From contig JAKLFC010000005.1 in NCBI GenBank assembly GCA_022711405.1, positions 1-64,000 on the forward strand: DNA of 64,000 bases, read 5' to 3'. This document shows, piece by piece, positions 35,964 through 45,867 of the stretch; position 1 is the first letter of the stretch, and each line of letters starts with the position of its first letter. The position numbers and the translations under genes are program-made. Source of the stretch: Bacteroidota bacterium (GTDB lineage: Bacteria > Bacteroidota > Bacteroidia > Bacteroidales > JAGONC01). Below the pieces are notes generated by a model, which was given only the letters and a program-made list of their open reading frames with translations, was not told the DNA's origin and made no database searches.

Positions 35964-36794
35964 TTAATTATAGAGAATGGAAACCTGGGGGAACCATCCC
36001 AGGTGCTGGTGCATGGTGGCGGAGACATCGAAATGCAACCGGTGCCACTGGATGCCTGAACCGAACGTAAGCTGTACAGGGTGTGACATGACACCTGAGC
36101 GAAAGCAGACAAGCGGCGACAGCTCGTATTCAAAGCCCGCCATGAACCGGGGATCGCTGATGAGGTTTTTTTCAGCCTGGAATACCAGGAGGATCCTGTC
36201 GGATATTTCAAGACTGGCGCCCATCTGCAGCAATCCATCCCGCGACGTAAATCCATTCCCTTCGCCAGTTACGAAGGTCAGAGGATCAATGATGTGCAGG
36301 GCCAGCAGCAGATCATGGCCAACAGACGCGATCACGCCCGCTTCAAAGCTCACCCGTTGCTGACCGTATCCTTTTTCCCTGAAATGGCTGAACTCATAAA
36401 CCAGTTGGATACCTGAATGCACATGTTCACCAAAACTTCTGGCGAAGGTCAGCCCGGTTCTGTTCAAACTGCAGGCCGAATACCCGAACCTGGTGAAGGA
36501 GATCCCTGTCACGCCCCTGTGATTCAGCGGCACGATCACAAATCCTGCCTGGCAACTCAGTTCCTTCATCAGAAATCGGTTTTCACCGTAAAAACCGATG
36601 GCCAGGTTCGTACACTTTGCGATCCCTGCCTGGTTGTTGATGATTCCCCACGGGTCGAACAGAGCTGCTGACGCATGTGCCAAAGCTGCCGGACGGCCTC
36701 CTGCAGGCTGAAAGCCGGTGGCTGCCGATCGCTGGACGGCCAGCAGCATGATCACGGCTACGATTACCCATCCTTCCTTCCCTTTCATTTTCAT
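35964..36794 (-). CDS. PorV/PorQ-like outer-membrane barrel protein
   Basis: The ATG at 36794 gives 276 residues with a signal peptide (GWVIVAVIMLLAVQRSAA); the open frame to 36806 would need a GTG. The mature start TGFQPAGGRPAALAHASAAL FDPWGIINNQAGIA has the G-R-x-x-x-x-x-A pattern and N-x-A-G segment of PorV/UPF0164-type barrels, and strands of alternating hydrophobics run to the end (GWFPQVSILYN). PorV proteins take part in type IX secretion, but a specific secretion role for this one is only an inference. It shares a strand and likely a transcript with the helix-hairpin-helix barrel gene. Confidence 0.65.
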   Translation of the reverse strand: MKMKGKEGWVIVAVIMLLAVQRSAATGFQPAGGRPAALAHASAALFDPWGIINNQAGIAKCTNLAIGFYGENRFLMKELSCQAGFVIVPLNHRGVTGISFTRFGYSACSLNRTGLTFARSFGEHVHSGIQLVYEFSHFREKGYGQQRVSFEAGVIASVGHDLLLALHIIDPLTFVTGEGNGFTSRDGLLQMGASLEISDRILLVFQAEKNLISDPRFMAGFEYELSPLVCFRSGVMSHPVQLTFGSGIQWHRLHFDVSATMHQHLGWFPQVSILYN

Positions 36795-36892
36795 ACTGAT
36801 GTACACCAGTTAATACGGTTGGATGAAATTTGTGACCCTGCCTGGCGAAAAAACTTTTCTTTCCTATCTTTATACCATTAAATCAGGATACA

Positions 36893-37558
36893 ATGGACAC
36901 TGAAAAAATTCTGGGCTTTCTCGGCGAGCTCAGGCAGAATAATACCAGGGAATGGTTCCATGCGAATAAATCCCGTTATGAGCTGCTCCGCAGGGAATTT
37001 GAGTCGTTCATCAACCGCTTGATCCCGGAAGTCTTCAAGTTCGATCCGGGCATCGGACTGGTGACGGCTCAGGACTGCATGTTCCGGATATATAAGGATA
37101 TCCGGTTTTCCAAGGATAAGACCCCCTACAAGACCAATTTTGGAGCATTTATCGCTGAAAATGGAAGGAAGAGTATGAAATCAGGATACTATCTGCATCT
37201 GGATCCGGAGGAGTCGTTCCTTGGCGGTGGTCTGTACATGCCCGAAGCCGGGATTTTAAAACAGGTAAGGCAGGAGATCTATTTCAATTCAGAAATATTG
37301 AAAAAGATCATGGCAGAAAGGAACTTCAGGGAGGTTTACGGCGGTTTGCATGATATGGAGGATAAGCTAAAGAAGCCACCCAGGGATTATCCGCCGGATT
37401 TTAAGGATATTGAATTACTGAAGCACAAAAGCTATACGGTTTGGCATACCCTGTCACCAGATGCGTTGAAGAGGGAAACCCTCCTGGAGGATATCGTGAC
37501 GAAATTCAGGGCAATGGCTCCGTTCAATGCGTTCCTGAACCGTATCTTTGACCGGTAG
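36893..37558 (+). CDS. DUF2461-family protein
   Basis: A 221-residue protein of the DUF2461 (TIGR02453) family. The family start LGFLGELRQNNTREWFHANK, the CMFRIYKDIRFSKDKTPYKT core, the YYLHLDPEESFLGGGLYMPE strand pair and LKHKSYTVWHTLS are all present, so it is full length. The highly conserved R-I-Y-x-D-x-R-F-S-x-D-K-x-P-Y-K block suggests a binding or catalytic site, but no reaction is established. It converges with gyrB with 6 bases between the stops. Confidence 0.88.
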   Translation: MDTEKILGFLGELRQNNTREWFHANKSRYELLRREFESFINRLIPEVFKFDPGIGLVTAQDCMFRIYKDIRFSKDKTPYKTNFGAFIAENGRKSMKSGYYLHLDPEESFLGGGLYMPEAGILKQVRQEIYFNSEILKKIMAERNFREVYGGLHDMEDKLKKPPRDYPPDFKDIELLKHKSYTVWHTLSPDALKRETLLEDIVTKFRAMAPFNAFLNRIFDR

Positions 37559-37564
37559 ACCGGA

Positions 37565-39535
<1,971 letters not shown>

Positions 39536-39562
39536 TTACTTAAACATTCATAAGATTATATG

Positions 39563-39570
39563 CAAAGGTA
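39563..39570 (-). promoter_or_regulatory. Candidate -7 element for gyrB
   Basis: Reads TACCTTTG on the minus strand, a full TAnnTTTG match, 33 bases before the gyrB ATG. The 126-base gap to the barrel gene upstream gives room for an independent promoter; no -33 TTTG is evident. Confidence 0.48.
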
Positions 39571-39661
39571 ACACTATTTTCTGAATCCGCCACCCTGCTG
39601 ACTCCTCAAATTAAGGGTTTTTATCAACAATTCCGGGTGTAAAAATAGTCAGCTAAAATGT

Positions 39662-41359
39662 TCAGAATGCGTAGGTTACGCCAATCATGGCGTTCAACCG
39701 CTGACTGGCATAGCCATTCCATCGATAATAGGTCTGATTGGTCAGATTATTCACCTGCGCGAAAGCAGATAGGTTTTTATTGTAACGGTATTCCAAACCC
39801 AGATTCAAATCCACGAATCCATCCAGTTTTTTAATGGAAACTAAATTGGTTTCCCAGGTTTTTGCAAAGGATTTACCACGATAGATGATATTTGTGGTAA
39901 AAACAAATTTCTCCTGAAGGTTATATTTTCCCTGAAAATCCAGATCGAACGCTGGTTTATGCCATGCTTCGGATTCATGATCAAGGGTGTACTGATAGTA
40001 GTTGGCTGAGAGGAGGAAGGTTAGTTTCCGGGTCTTCTGGAAAGCGATCTCGGTTTTGCCATGAATGAGTTTACCATGATCATAAATGACGGCAAACTGG
40101 TTGTTCAGGTCATCGTTTCGTTGTGTGGAGGTATCGTTGACGAAGAACGCAAGGTTATCAAAGCCGGAACCTTCCACCAGCACCATCCAGTCAACGAATT
40201 TCCCTATCCTTGACCGGACCCCGCCATAGAGGTTATACCGTTCGCTGGTGAATTTCATATCAGGAGTGCTGATCAGATAGGGATTTTCATCGCTGAGAAT
40301 CCTGAAACTGTTCCTTTTCAATCCTCCTTTCAGGCCAATATAGGCTTTAAGGGTACCGGGTATGATCGTAACCGCTGCCTCAACAACCGGATAAAAATGA
40401 AGTGTTGAAGTGGAATCTATACCCAGCGATGCATTGAAGCCTGCCAGGAAACTGTATTCGTCCAAGGTCACCCTGAGAACGGGCTCAAGACCGGTCACTG
40501 CACTGGTAAGGACATGGGCCGTATCCCTGTTTCCATAGATGTCACCGTAAATCCTTACGGATAGGCTTTCTTCGTCCGATGCACCGATAAAGTGGAGGTC
40601 CTTCCCAAGATTCACTGCCAGTTCACCATGATGTTCCTTTGAGTCATCGCGGTTAAAGAGATAGGAATAACCGAAACCTGCGCCGGCATTCCATTTATCC
40701 TTTGTATACCGGCCTTCCAGGTTGGCGGTCATCCCAACCAGATTGTAGATCTGTTTCAGCTTGTCTTTGGAAACATCCCAATGCTCTGACAGGGAGTCAT
40801 TGTACCCGTAATAATGAACCATCTTCCTGTCGTACAAAAGGTTTCCCGACAGGGTGTGCTTTTTCAGGAACTTCTTTCCCCAGAGGTCTATGGTATTGTC
40901 GCCCTGACTGCTGGAGGGATGGTCTTTCATTTCGCCGGATGACAGATGACGAAGGTGTGCACCGAAGGCAAACTTTTTTGATCTGAGGCTGCCTGCAAAG
41001 AATTCAAGATAGGGAGTACGGTAATTTCCGAACCCTCCCCTGATGAAGTTGCGGTATAGTTTGTCGATGGGTTCCCCGGCAATGGAGGCCGGTTTGATCC
41101 TTTGAGGTTCAAAGGTGGTCTGGATTAGATGATCCTGAATGGAATAGGTCAGCTCCGGCTTCTGCAGGTCCTGAGGTTCTATGCGGGGATTCATGCTGAT
41201 CTTGGATGATTCGGCAATCGTGGGTTTATAGGGTGATATGACCGTGATTTCTTCGGTATAGGGAAGCTCCTGCTGAGCATTCACCGTGAGGGTAAGGTAG
41301 AGCGGTACAATGATCAGTGGGAGGATCCGGGGGATCGCCGGCCGTCGTCTCATATGCAT
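39662..41359 (-). CDS. Outer-membrane beta-barrel protein, TonB-receptor-like
   Basis: The ATG at 41359 is chosen because AAAGGAG, a strong ribosome-binding sequence, lies about 8 bases upstream; an ATG at 41377 is also possible. The 565 residues start with a signal peptide (ILPLIIVPLYLTLTVNAQ) and a short proline-rich segment (EITVISPYKPTIAESSKI), then about 450 residues of barrel strands ending in GVTYAF, with a terminal phenylalanine. A TonB plug domain is not visible, so it may be a plug-less barrel. It follows the large TPR gene on the same strand and probably shares its transcript. Confidence 0.75.
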   Translation of the reverse strand: MHMRRRPAIPRILPLIIVPLYLTLTVNAQQELPYTEEITVISPYKPTIAESSKISMNPRIEPQDLQKPELTYSIQDHLIQTTFEPQRIKPASIAGEPIDKLYRNFIRGGFGNYRTPYLEFFAGSLRSKKFAFGAHLRHLSSGEMKDHPSSSQGDNTIDLWGKKFLKKHTLSGNLLYDRKMVHYYGYNDSLSEHWDVSKDKLKQIYNLVGMTANLEGRYTKDKWNAGAGFGYSYLFNRDDSKEHHGELAVNLGKDLHFIGASDEESLSVRIYGDIYGNRDTAHVLTSAVTGLEPVLRVTLDEYSFLAGFNASLGIDSTSTLHFYPVVEAAVTIIPGTLKAYIGLKGGLKRNSFRILSDENPYLISTPDMKFTSERYNLYGGVRSRIGKFVDWMVLVEGSGFDNLAFFVNDTSTQRNDDLNNQFAVIYDHGKLIHGKTEIAFQKTRKLTFLLSANYYQYTLDHESEAWHKPAFDLDFQGKYNLQEKFVFTTNIIYRGKSFAKTWETNLVSIKKLDGFVDLNLGLEYRYNKNLSAFAQVNNLTNQTYYRWNGYASQRLNAMIGVTYAF

Positions 41360-41393
41360 GTATTCAGCTCCTTTCATGATCTCTGCTGGTTGA

Positions 41394-44300
41394 TTAAAAG
41401 CCATCTTCCTCATCGGATTCTTCCTGCGATGGCTGGTTTTGTGAGGCTTTTTCCGCAGCCAGGATGGCATTCAGTTTTTGTGTTGCCTCTTTCCTGAGGT
41501 CTTCGCCCGGGTAATTGTCAATGATGGACTGCAGGGTCTGTTTAGCCTGGAACGTATTGCCCGTTCCTGCATAAATATCGGAAAGAAGGACAAATCCCCG
41601 GGCAACCCAGTAATCATAGGCGGCATACCTGTTGATCAGCTCAAAAGCCTGCTTTTCTGCATCCGGGTAGGCCTTCCTTTCAGTGTAGATCCACGCTATG
41701 TGATATTGCGACTCAGCAGCACGTTCATCCTGCACAAGCTCACAGGTTCGCTGAAAGGCTTTCATGGCCATATCCTGGTTCCCTGTGGCCAGGGAAGACC
41801 GGGCGAGAATGAAGCTGGCTTCAGCTTCTTTTTCCGGTTCTGTGAGTTCCATGGTGAGTACTTTTTCAGCCAGGACAGATGCCCTGTCATAGTTCTTCAG
41901 CAGAAAATGACAGCGCATCTGACCGGTCAGCGCGATCAGGAAGGAAGATTTCGTACTGGCGGCTTCTTCCAGCCTTTGATACAGTTCCAGTGCTCCGGGG
42001 AGATCACCCCTTTCAAATGTCAGGACAGACATCCTTTCCAGGGCATTTTCCGTAAACTGGGAGGGGGGCTGTTCCAGAACATACGTGTATCCCCGGATGG
42101 CTGATTCCTTGTCCTTGTTCCTGAGCTCGCATTCTGACTGATAAAAGTGTGCCTGCACCAGAAAAGCTCCCTGTGAAAAGCGTTCTGTATACTCTTTGAA
42201 TCCCCGGATCGCCTCCTTGCAATCGCCTTTCATGTACCTGTCCTCGGCCGTGAAGTAGCTCAGCGAATCCTGAGCCGACAGGGAAATGTCGGCAAAAGGA
42301 AGCGTCTGGGCATAGGTCAGGTATTCATTCACCCTGTTCAGATCCACATAGATATTGCGGATGATCTCCAGTGCTTCCCTTGATTCTTCCGATCCCGGGT
42401 AGTCTGAGATGACCTTCTTCAGGACTGAGATAGCCTGTTCGTTGCTGTTGTCATTATAGTAGATCAGGCCAGTTTTCAGAAGTGACTTTTTGATATACTT
42501 TCCGGAAGGGAAGTCCTGTGGGATCCTCCTGAAATAATCCAGCGCTTCCTGGTCCCTGTTCAGCAGGATACAGGTCGTTCCCAGTTCGTAGAGGGCCTCT
42601 TCGGTGTAGGTGGACCGTGGGAATACGGTAAGGTATTCCCTGAGCAATCCCGCCTTGCCTGCAAAATCTCCTTTCCCTCCTGTAGCCATCGCTTTTTGCA
42701 GCAGGGCATAATCACTGTCGCCTCCGGATAATGGTATGGCCTTATTGTAATAATCCACCGCCTCGTCATAATTTTTATTTACCAGGTACGAATCGCCCAG
42801 TCTAATGTAGGCGTCTTTCAGGTACTGTGTCTCTGAAGAGCCGGAGGAAGTGAACTTTTTGAAATATCCGATCGCCTGCTCATATCTCTTCAGATTGAAA
42901 TAGCAATAACCCAGGTTGTAGGAGGTCATGGAATACAGGGGAGTATGACTTGCATCCGCCAGTGTAAGGAATTTCTTATAATGTTCTGAGGCAAAATCAT
43001 AGGAACCCAGCCGGTAAAACGATTCCCCCAGCCAGTAATAGTTGGATGCATGAATGGTCTTGTCCAGCGGGAAATCCAGTGATTTTTTGAACATTCCGGC
43101 TGCCTCCGCGTAATCCTTGCTATTGAAAAGTTCGATCCCCCTGTAATGAGCTGCTTTCTGATAGGCAGCCCTGGTGGGGTCATCCTTGATGCGTATCTTT
43201 TCGATGGTCTCTATGGCCTCCTTATAATTGCTGGTCGACAGGAAAAGATTGACAAGATAACGGTTGGCCTCATCGATGCGTTTTGACTGAGGATAATCCC
43301 TGATATATTGTTTCAGGGCATTGATGGCTTCGCTGTAGGGATCAAAGGAGAGGTCGTATGCAAGCTTGGCATAATTGAAGAGGGCATCCTCCTTTATTGC
43401 GGGATCGAAATTCATTTTATAGGCAGACTGAAATGCGTTCAGCGCGAATTGCTTCTGGCCGGTGTTTACGTAACAGTCGCCAAGGTGATAAAATGCATTT
43501 TGTGCGACTGAATCCTGTGCACTCACCGATTTCTGGAATGCCTGAATGGCCTGGTCATACTTCCCGGCTCTGTAGCAGGCATATCCCAGCTGATACCAGT
43601 CCGGCACGTTCATCCTTGCCCCGGAAGACCTGCTGTATTTTTCCAGGAGCGGAATGGACTCGCTGTATCGACCTGTCTTGAAATAGGCATCTCCGACCAT
43701 TCTGAAGATGTCGGAAGCCTTTTTGTCTTCAGTCGAGCCTGTCAGCTGGTTGCCCAGGTTGATCACCTCCTGGTACTGCTGCTGCCTGTATTTGATTTGA
43801 ATAATGTAATAGGGAACGATATCTTTGAATGTTTGATCTTCTGTCAGTCTTTCAAATCCTTCGAGGGCTTCGTCGTCATCGCCCTTCAGGTAGGCGATGT
43901 GGGCATAATAATAATTGGCCGGACCCTGGTATACTGAGGGTGAATCCAGTACCTTCTGAAATGACTCCTCTGCCAGGGCCAGGTTATCTCCTTTGAGATA
44001 GCAGTATCCTGTCTTGAAATAATATTCATTTTTTTCATCACTGGTCAGCTGGCGCAGATCGGTCTTCTTGAATGCATCGAGGGCCGGTCGGTATTCCTTG
44101 TTGCGGTAGTGCAGCCTGGCGAGCTGGAATTGTGCCAGGTGAGCCATTGTGCTTTCCGGGTAGGTCTGGATGAAATCCGTGTACAGCTGGGTGGCGTCGT
44201 AGTGGTTAAGCTCGTAAGCGCAAAGGGCATTATAATAGGCAGCCTGGATCTGCATCACGGAATGGGGATCGGATATCTCCTGAACGATTTTCCGGAACAC

Positions 44301-44462
44301 TTCCTGTGCCGCACTGTACTTTTGCTTGCTGAACAGGTCCATGGCCATGCGGTAAGCGGCCGGCGGATCATCATAACTGACGGTTCGCTGGGCCATTGAG
44401 ATCAGTGGAGCCGCCGATATCACGTACGACGTGATCAGGATGCTAAGGAAAGCTTTCTTCAT
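41394..44462 (-). CDS. Large exported tetratricopeptide-repeat protein
   Basis: The ATG at 44462 gives 1022 residues with a signal peptide (MKKAFLSILITSYVISAAPL, cleavage near SMAQ). Almost the whole mature chain is TPR helices, recognisable from repeated A-x-x-x-F-x-x-a-l and Y-x-x-A motifs such as KQKYSAAQEVFRKI, KTGRYSESIPLLEKY and DQEALDYFRRIPQDFPSGKY. TPR arrays act as protein-binding scaffolds; in the periplasm of Bacteroidota similar proteins accompany outer-membrane barrels, as here (35 bases to the next gene). The C-terminal tail is acidic (QEESDEEDGF). The partner is unknown. Confidence 0.88.
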   Translation of the reverse strand: MKKAFLSILITSYVISAAPLISMAQRTVSYDDPPAAYRMAMDLFSKQKYSAAQEVFRKIVQEISDPHSVMQIQAAYYNALCAYELNHYDATQLYTDFIQTYPESTMAHLAQFQLARLHYRNKEYRPALDAFKKTDLRQLTSDEKNEYYFKTGYCYLKGDNLALAEESFQKVLDSPSVYQGPANYYYAHIAYLKGDDDEALEGFERLTEDQTFKDIVPYYIIQIKYRQQQYQEVINLGNQLTGSTEDKKASDIFRMVGDAYFKTGRYSESIPLLEKYSRSSGARMNVPDWYQLGYACYRAGKYDQAIQAFQKSVSAQDSVAQNAFYHLGDCYVNTGQKQFALNAFQSAYKMNFDPAIKEDALFNYAKLAYDLSFDPYSEAINALKQYIRDYPQSKRIDEANRYLVNLFLSTSNYKEAIETIEKIRIKDDPTRAAYQKAAHYRGIELFNSKDYAEAAGMFKKSLDFPLDKTIHASNYYWLGESFYRLGSYDFASEHYKKFLTLADASHTPLYSMTSYNLGYCYFNLKRYEQAIGYFKKFTSSGSSETQYLKDAYIRLGDSYLVNKNYDEAVDYYNKAIPLSGGDSDYALLQKAMATGGKGDFAGKAGLLREYLTVFPRSTYTEEALYELGTTCILLNRDQEALDYFRRIPQDFPSGKYIKKSLLKTGLIYYNDNSNEQAISVLKKVISDYPGSEESREALEIIRNIYVDLNRVNEYLTYAQTLPFADISLSAQDSLSYFTAEDRYMKGDCKEAIRGFKEYTERFSQGAFLVQAHFYQSECELRNKDKESAIRGYTYVLEQPPSQFTENALERMSVLTFERGDLPGALELYQRLEEAASTKSSFLIALTGQMRCHFLLKNYDRASVLAEKVLTMELTEPEKEAEASFILARSSLATGNQDMAMKAFQRTCELVQDERAAESQYHIAWIYTERKAYPDAEKQAFELINRYAAYDYWVARGFVLLSDIYAGTGNTFQAKQTLQSIIDNYPGEDLRKEATQKLNAILAAEKASQNQPSQEESDEEDGF

Positions 44463-44610
44463 CAACGTGACCAGGGATATTTACCTGTTAAAATTAGTGT
44501 TAAACCCAACGGGGAAAATGTGTAAGGATGTCTACTTATGAACATGGGGCTTTTAACAAGTAATACAAACGCCAGCCGGGGATGCTTAGTATATGAAGGC
44601 TCGTTACAGA

Positions 44611-44617
44611 AAAAAAA
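44611..44617 (-). terminator. U-tract after RNase P RNA
   Basis: Seven A on the plus strand give seven U directly after the 3' strand of helix P1 in the RNase P transcript. Helix plus U-run fits an intrinsic terminator, or the processed 3' end. Confidence 0.5.
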
Positions 44618-44886
44618 GACAGCCGTCCGATAAGCCGGATTCTGTTCGTCCCCGTGTCAACAGGGATCTCTCTATCATTGATCTGGGATGGAAATCGCTA
44701 TCCACCTCAAGCAGCCTACCCATCCCGGTCAACCGGTATATACCGGTATCCAGGGCGAGCAACCCTGGGGTCTGGCCCGAGCCAGTGTCACTCCGGGACC
44801 TATTTGGCTTTGCAACCCATAAGGTTTACCCCTCCCGCATGTTGCCATGCGGGATCGTGAGCTCTTACCTCGCGTTTTCACCCTTA

Positions 44887-44905
44887 CCCTGAAACAAGTT
44901 CAGGG
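44887..44905. repeat. Palindrome copy 1, at the expected P12 of RNase P RNA
   Basis: CCCTGAAACAAGTTCAGGG forms a 7-base-pair hairpin inside rnpB, between the ACAGAAA and AAGGGTGAAA core segments. It matches the copy at 45004-45022 in 16 of 19 positions. Confidence 0.75.
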
Positions 44906-45003
44906 CGGTAATTTTCTGTGGCACTTTCTGTAGAAAACCGGTCTTCACCGGTTTCCTCCTACCCGTTAGGTAGTATGGCGCTCTGTGTTGTCCGGACTTT
45001 CCT

Positions 45004-45022
45004 CCCTGAAACGGGTTCAGAG
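45004..45022. repeat. Palindrome copy 2, at the expected P3 of RNase P RNA
   Basis: CCCTGAAACGGGTTCAGAG pairs as a 7-base-pair hairpin (with one G-U) next to the P4 strand. It differs from the copy at 44887-44905 at three positions. Confidence 0.7.
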
Positions 45023-45059
45023 CGATAGAGCGAACGGCTGTCAATGTACGCGTACGAAA

Positions 45060-45067
45060 TATTTTTG
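45060..45067 (+). promoter_or_regulatory. Candidate -7 element for the queuosine-precursor transporter
   Basis: TATTTTTG is a full TAnnTTTG match on the plus strand. It abuts the minus-strand element of rnpB at 45068-45075 with no base between. Confidence 0.45.
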
Positions 45068-45075
45068 CAAAGGTA
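45068..45075 (-). promoter_or_regulatory. Candidate -7 element for rnpB
   Basis: Reads TACCTTTG on the minus strand, a full TAnnTTTG match, about 26 bases before the mature RNase P 5' end. The same octamer precedes gyrB. Confidence 0.5.
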
Positions 45076-45130
45076 AGCATAATTCTTGCTAATATTGCTC
45101 CATTAACCTTTTCATTCACTTCGGACCCTT

Positions 45131-45841
45131 ATGCTGACCAGCCGGAAAAACATCCTTTTTATCGTACTGGCAGGTTTTTTCGTGACCAATGCCGTGGTCG
45201 GAGAGCTCATTGGCGGTAAACTCATCCAGCTGGGACCCTTCACCATGAGCATCGGGATCATCCCCTGGCCGGTGGTGTTCCTGAGCACTGATTTGATCAA
45301 TGAATATTATGGAAAGAAGGGTGTCAGGAAACTGACCCTGCTCACCGTGATCCTGATCCTGTATACGTTCATCATTCTTTTTGGGGGGATGAGCATCCCT
45401 GCCTCGGGGATCTCGCCAGTCGGCGATGAGCAATTCAGGGCGGTCTTTGGGCAGTCGATGTGGATCATAGCCGGGAGCATTACAGCTTTTCTGGCTTCCC
45501 AGCTTACCGACGTGCTCGTATTCTGGTTCATTCGCAACCGTACCGGTAAAAAAATGATATGGCTCCGTGCCACCGGCTCGACGGTCATTTCACAGCTGAT
45601 CGATACCTTTATCGTGACCGGCATTGCCTTCTGGCTGACCGGAAAGCTGACCTTTGGCGAATACGTCAACACTGCCGTAACAGGCTACCTGGTCAAACTC
45701 ATCATTGCCATTCTGATCACCCCCCTGATTTACCTGGGACATTATCTGATCCATCGATACCTGGGAGAGGAGCAGAGCGAACAAATCATTGCGGAAACCG
45801 CAATCAGCAGTCAGCAGTCAGCAGTCAGCAGTCAACAGTAA
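45131..45841 (+). CDS. Queuosine precursor transporter (YhhQ family)
   Basis: Integral membrane protein that imports a 7-deazaguanine precursor for queuosine tRNA modification. The 236 residues have about six helices, with the family segments VVGELIGGKLIQLGPFTMS, PWPVVFLSTDLINEYYGKKG near the N-terminus and ATGSTVISQLIDTFIVTGIA in the second half. The last twelve residues (ISSQQSAVSSQQ) are encoded by the heptamer array at 45804-45838 and are absent from the expected family end. It diverges from rnpB and converges with the Smr gene. Confidence 0.9.
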   Translation: MLTSRKNILFIVLAGFFVTNAVVGELIGGKLIQLGPFTMSIGIIPWPVVFLSTDLINEYYGKKGVRKLTLLTVILILYTFIILFGGMSIPASGISPVGDEQFRAVFGQSMWIIAGSITAFLASQLTDVLVFWFIRNRTGKKMIWLRATGSTVISQLIDTFIVTGIAFWLTGKLTFGEYVNTAVTGYLVKLIIAILITPLIYLGHYLIHRYLGEEQSEQIIAETAISSQQSAVSSQQ

Positions 45842-45867
45842 ATTACTGGCTACTGCTGACTGTTGAC
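45804..45867. repeat. Heptamer array with facing inverted copy
   Basis: TCAGCAG is repeated four times, then TCAACAG, from 45804 to 45838. After a short AT spacer, CTGCTGACTGTTGA (45854-45867) is the reverse complement of the last two units. The array encodes the end of the queuosine-precursor transporter and sits at a convergent stop pair. Confidence 0.78.

Larger units (their letters stand above)
44618..45042 (-). ncRNA. rnpB: RNase P RNA, class A
   Basis: Catalytic RNA that matures the 5' ends of tRNA. Helix P1 is visible: GACAGCCGT at 45042 downward pairs with ACGGCTGTC at the 3' end near 44618. The universal core is present: GGAGGAAAGTCCGGA at 45005-44991 (P4 5' strand, CR-I), CCACAGAAA in the middle (CR-IV region), the AAGGGTGAAA segment and ACAGAATCCGGCTTAT near 44645-44630 (CR-V and P4 3' strand). 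Length of about 425 bases suits class A. Two small palindromes (44887-44905 and 45004-45022) form the apparent P12 and P3 stems. No protein-coding frame on either strand here is credible. Confidence 0.93.

Noticed and set aside
35933-36256. 108-residue N-terminal extension of the helix-hairpin-helix barrel protein
   Set aside because: It lies over the PorV-like gene in another frame and precedes a clear signal peptide that begins at 35932.
44593-44892. Open frames on the plus strand across the RNase P RNA gene
   Set aside because: The region has the conserved core of class A RNase P RNA on the minus strand; the frames have no recognisable protein features.
45804-45867. Possible CRISPR array
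   Set aside because: Units are 7 bases with no spacers, and no cas gene is in the window. The other short arrays fail for the same reason.
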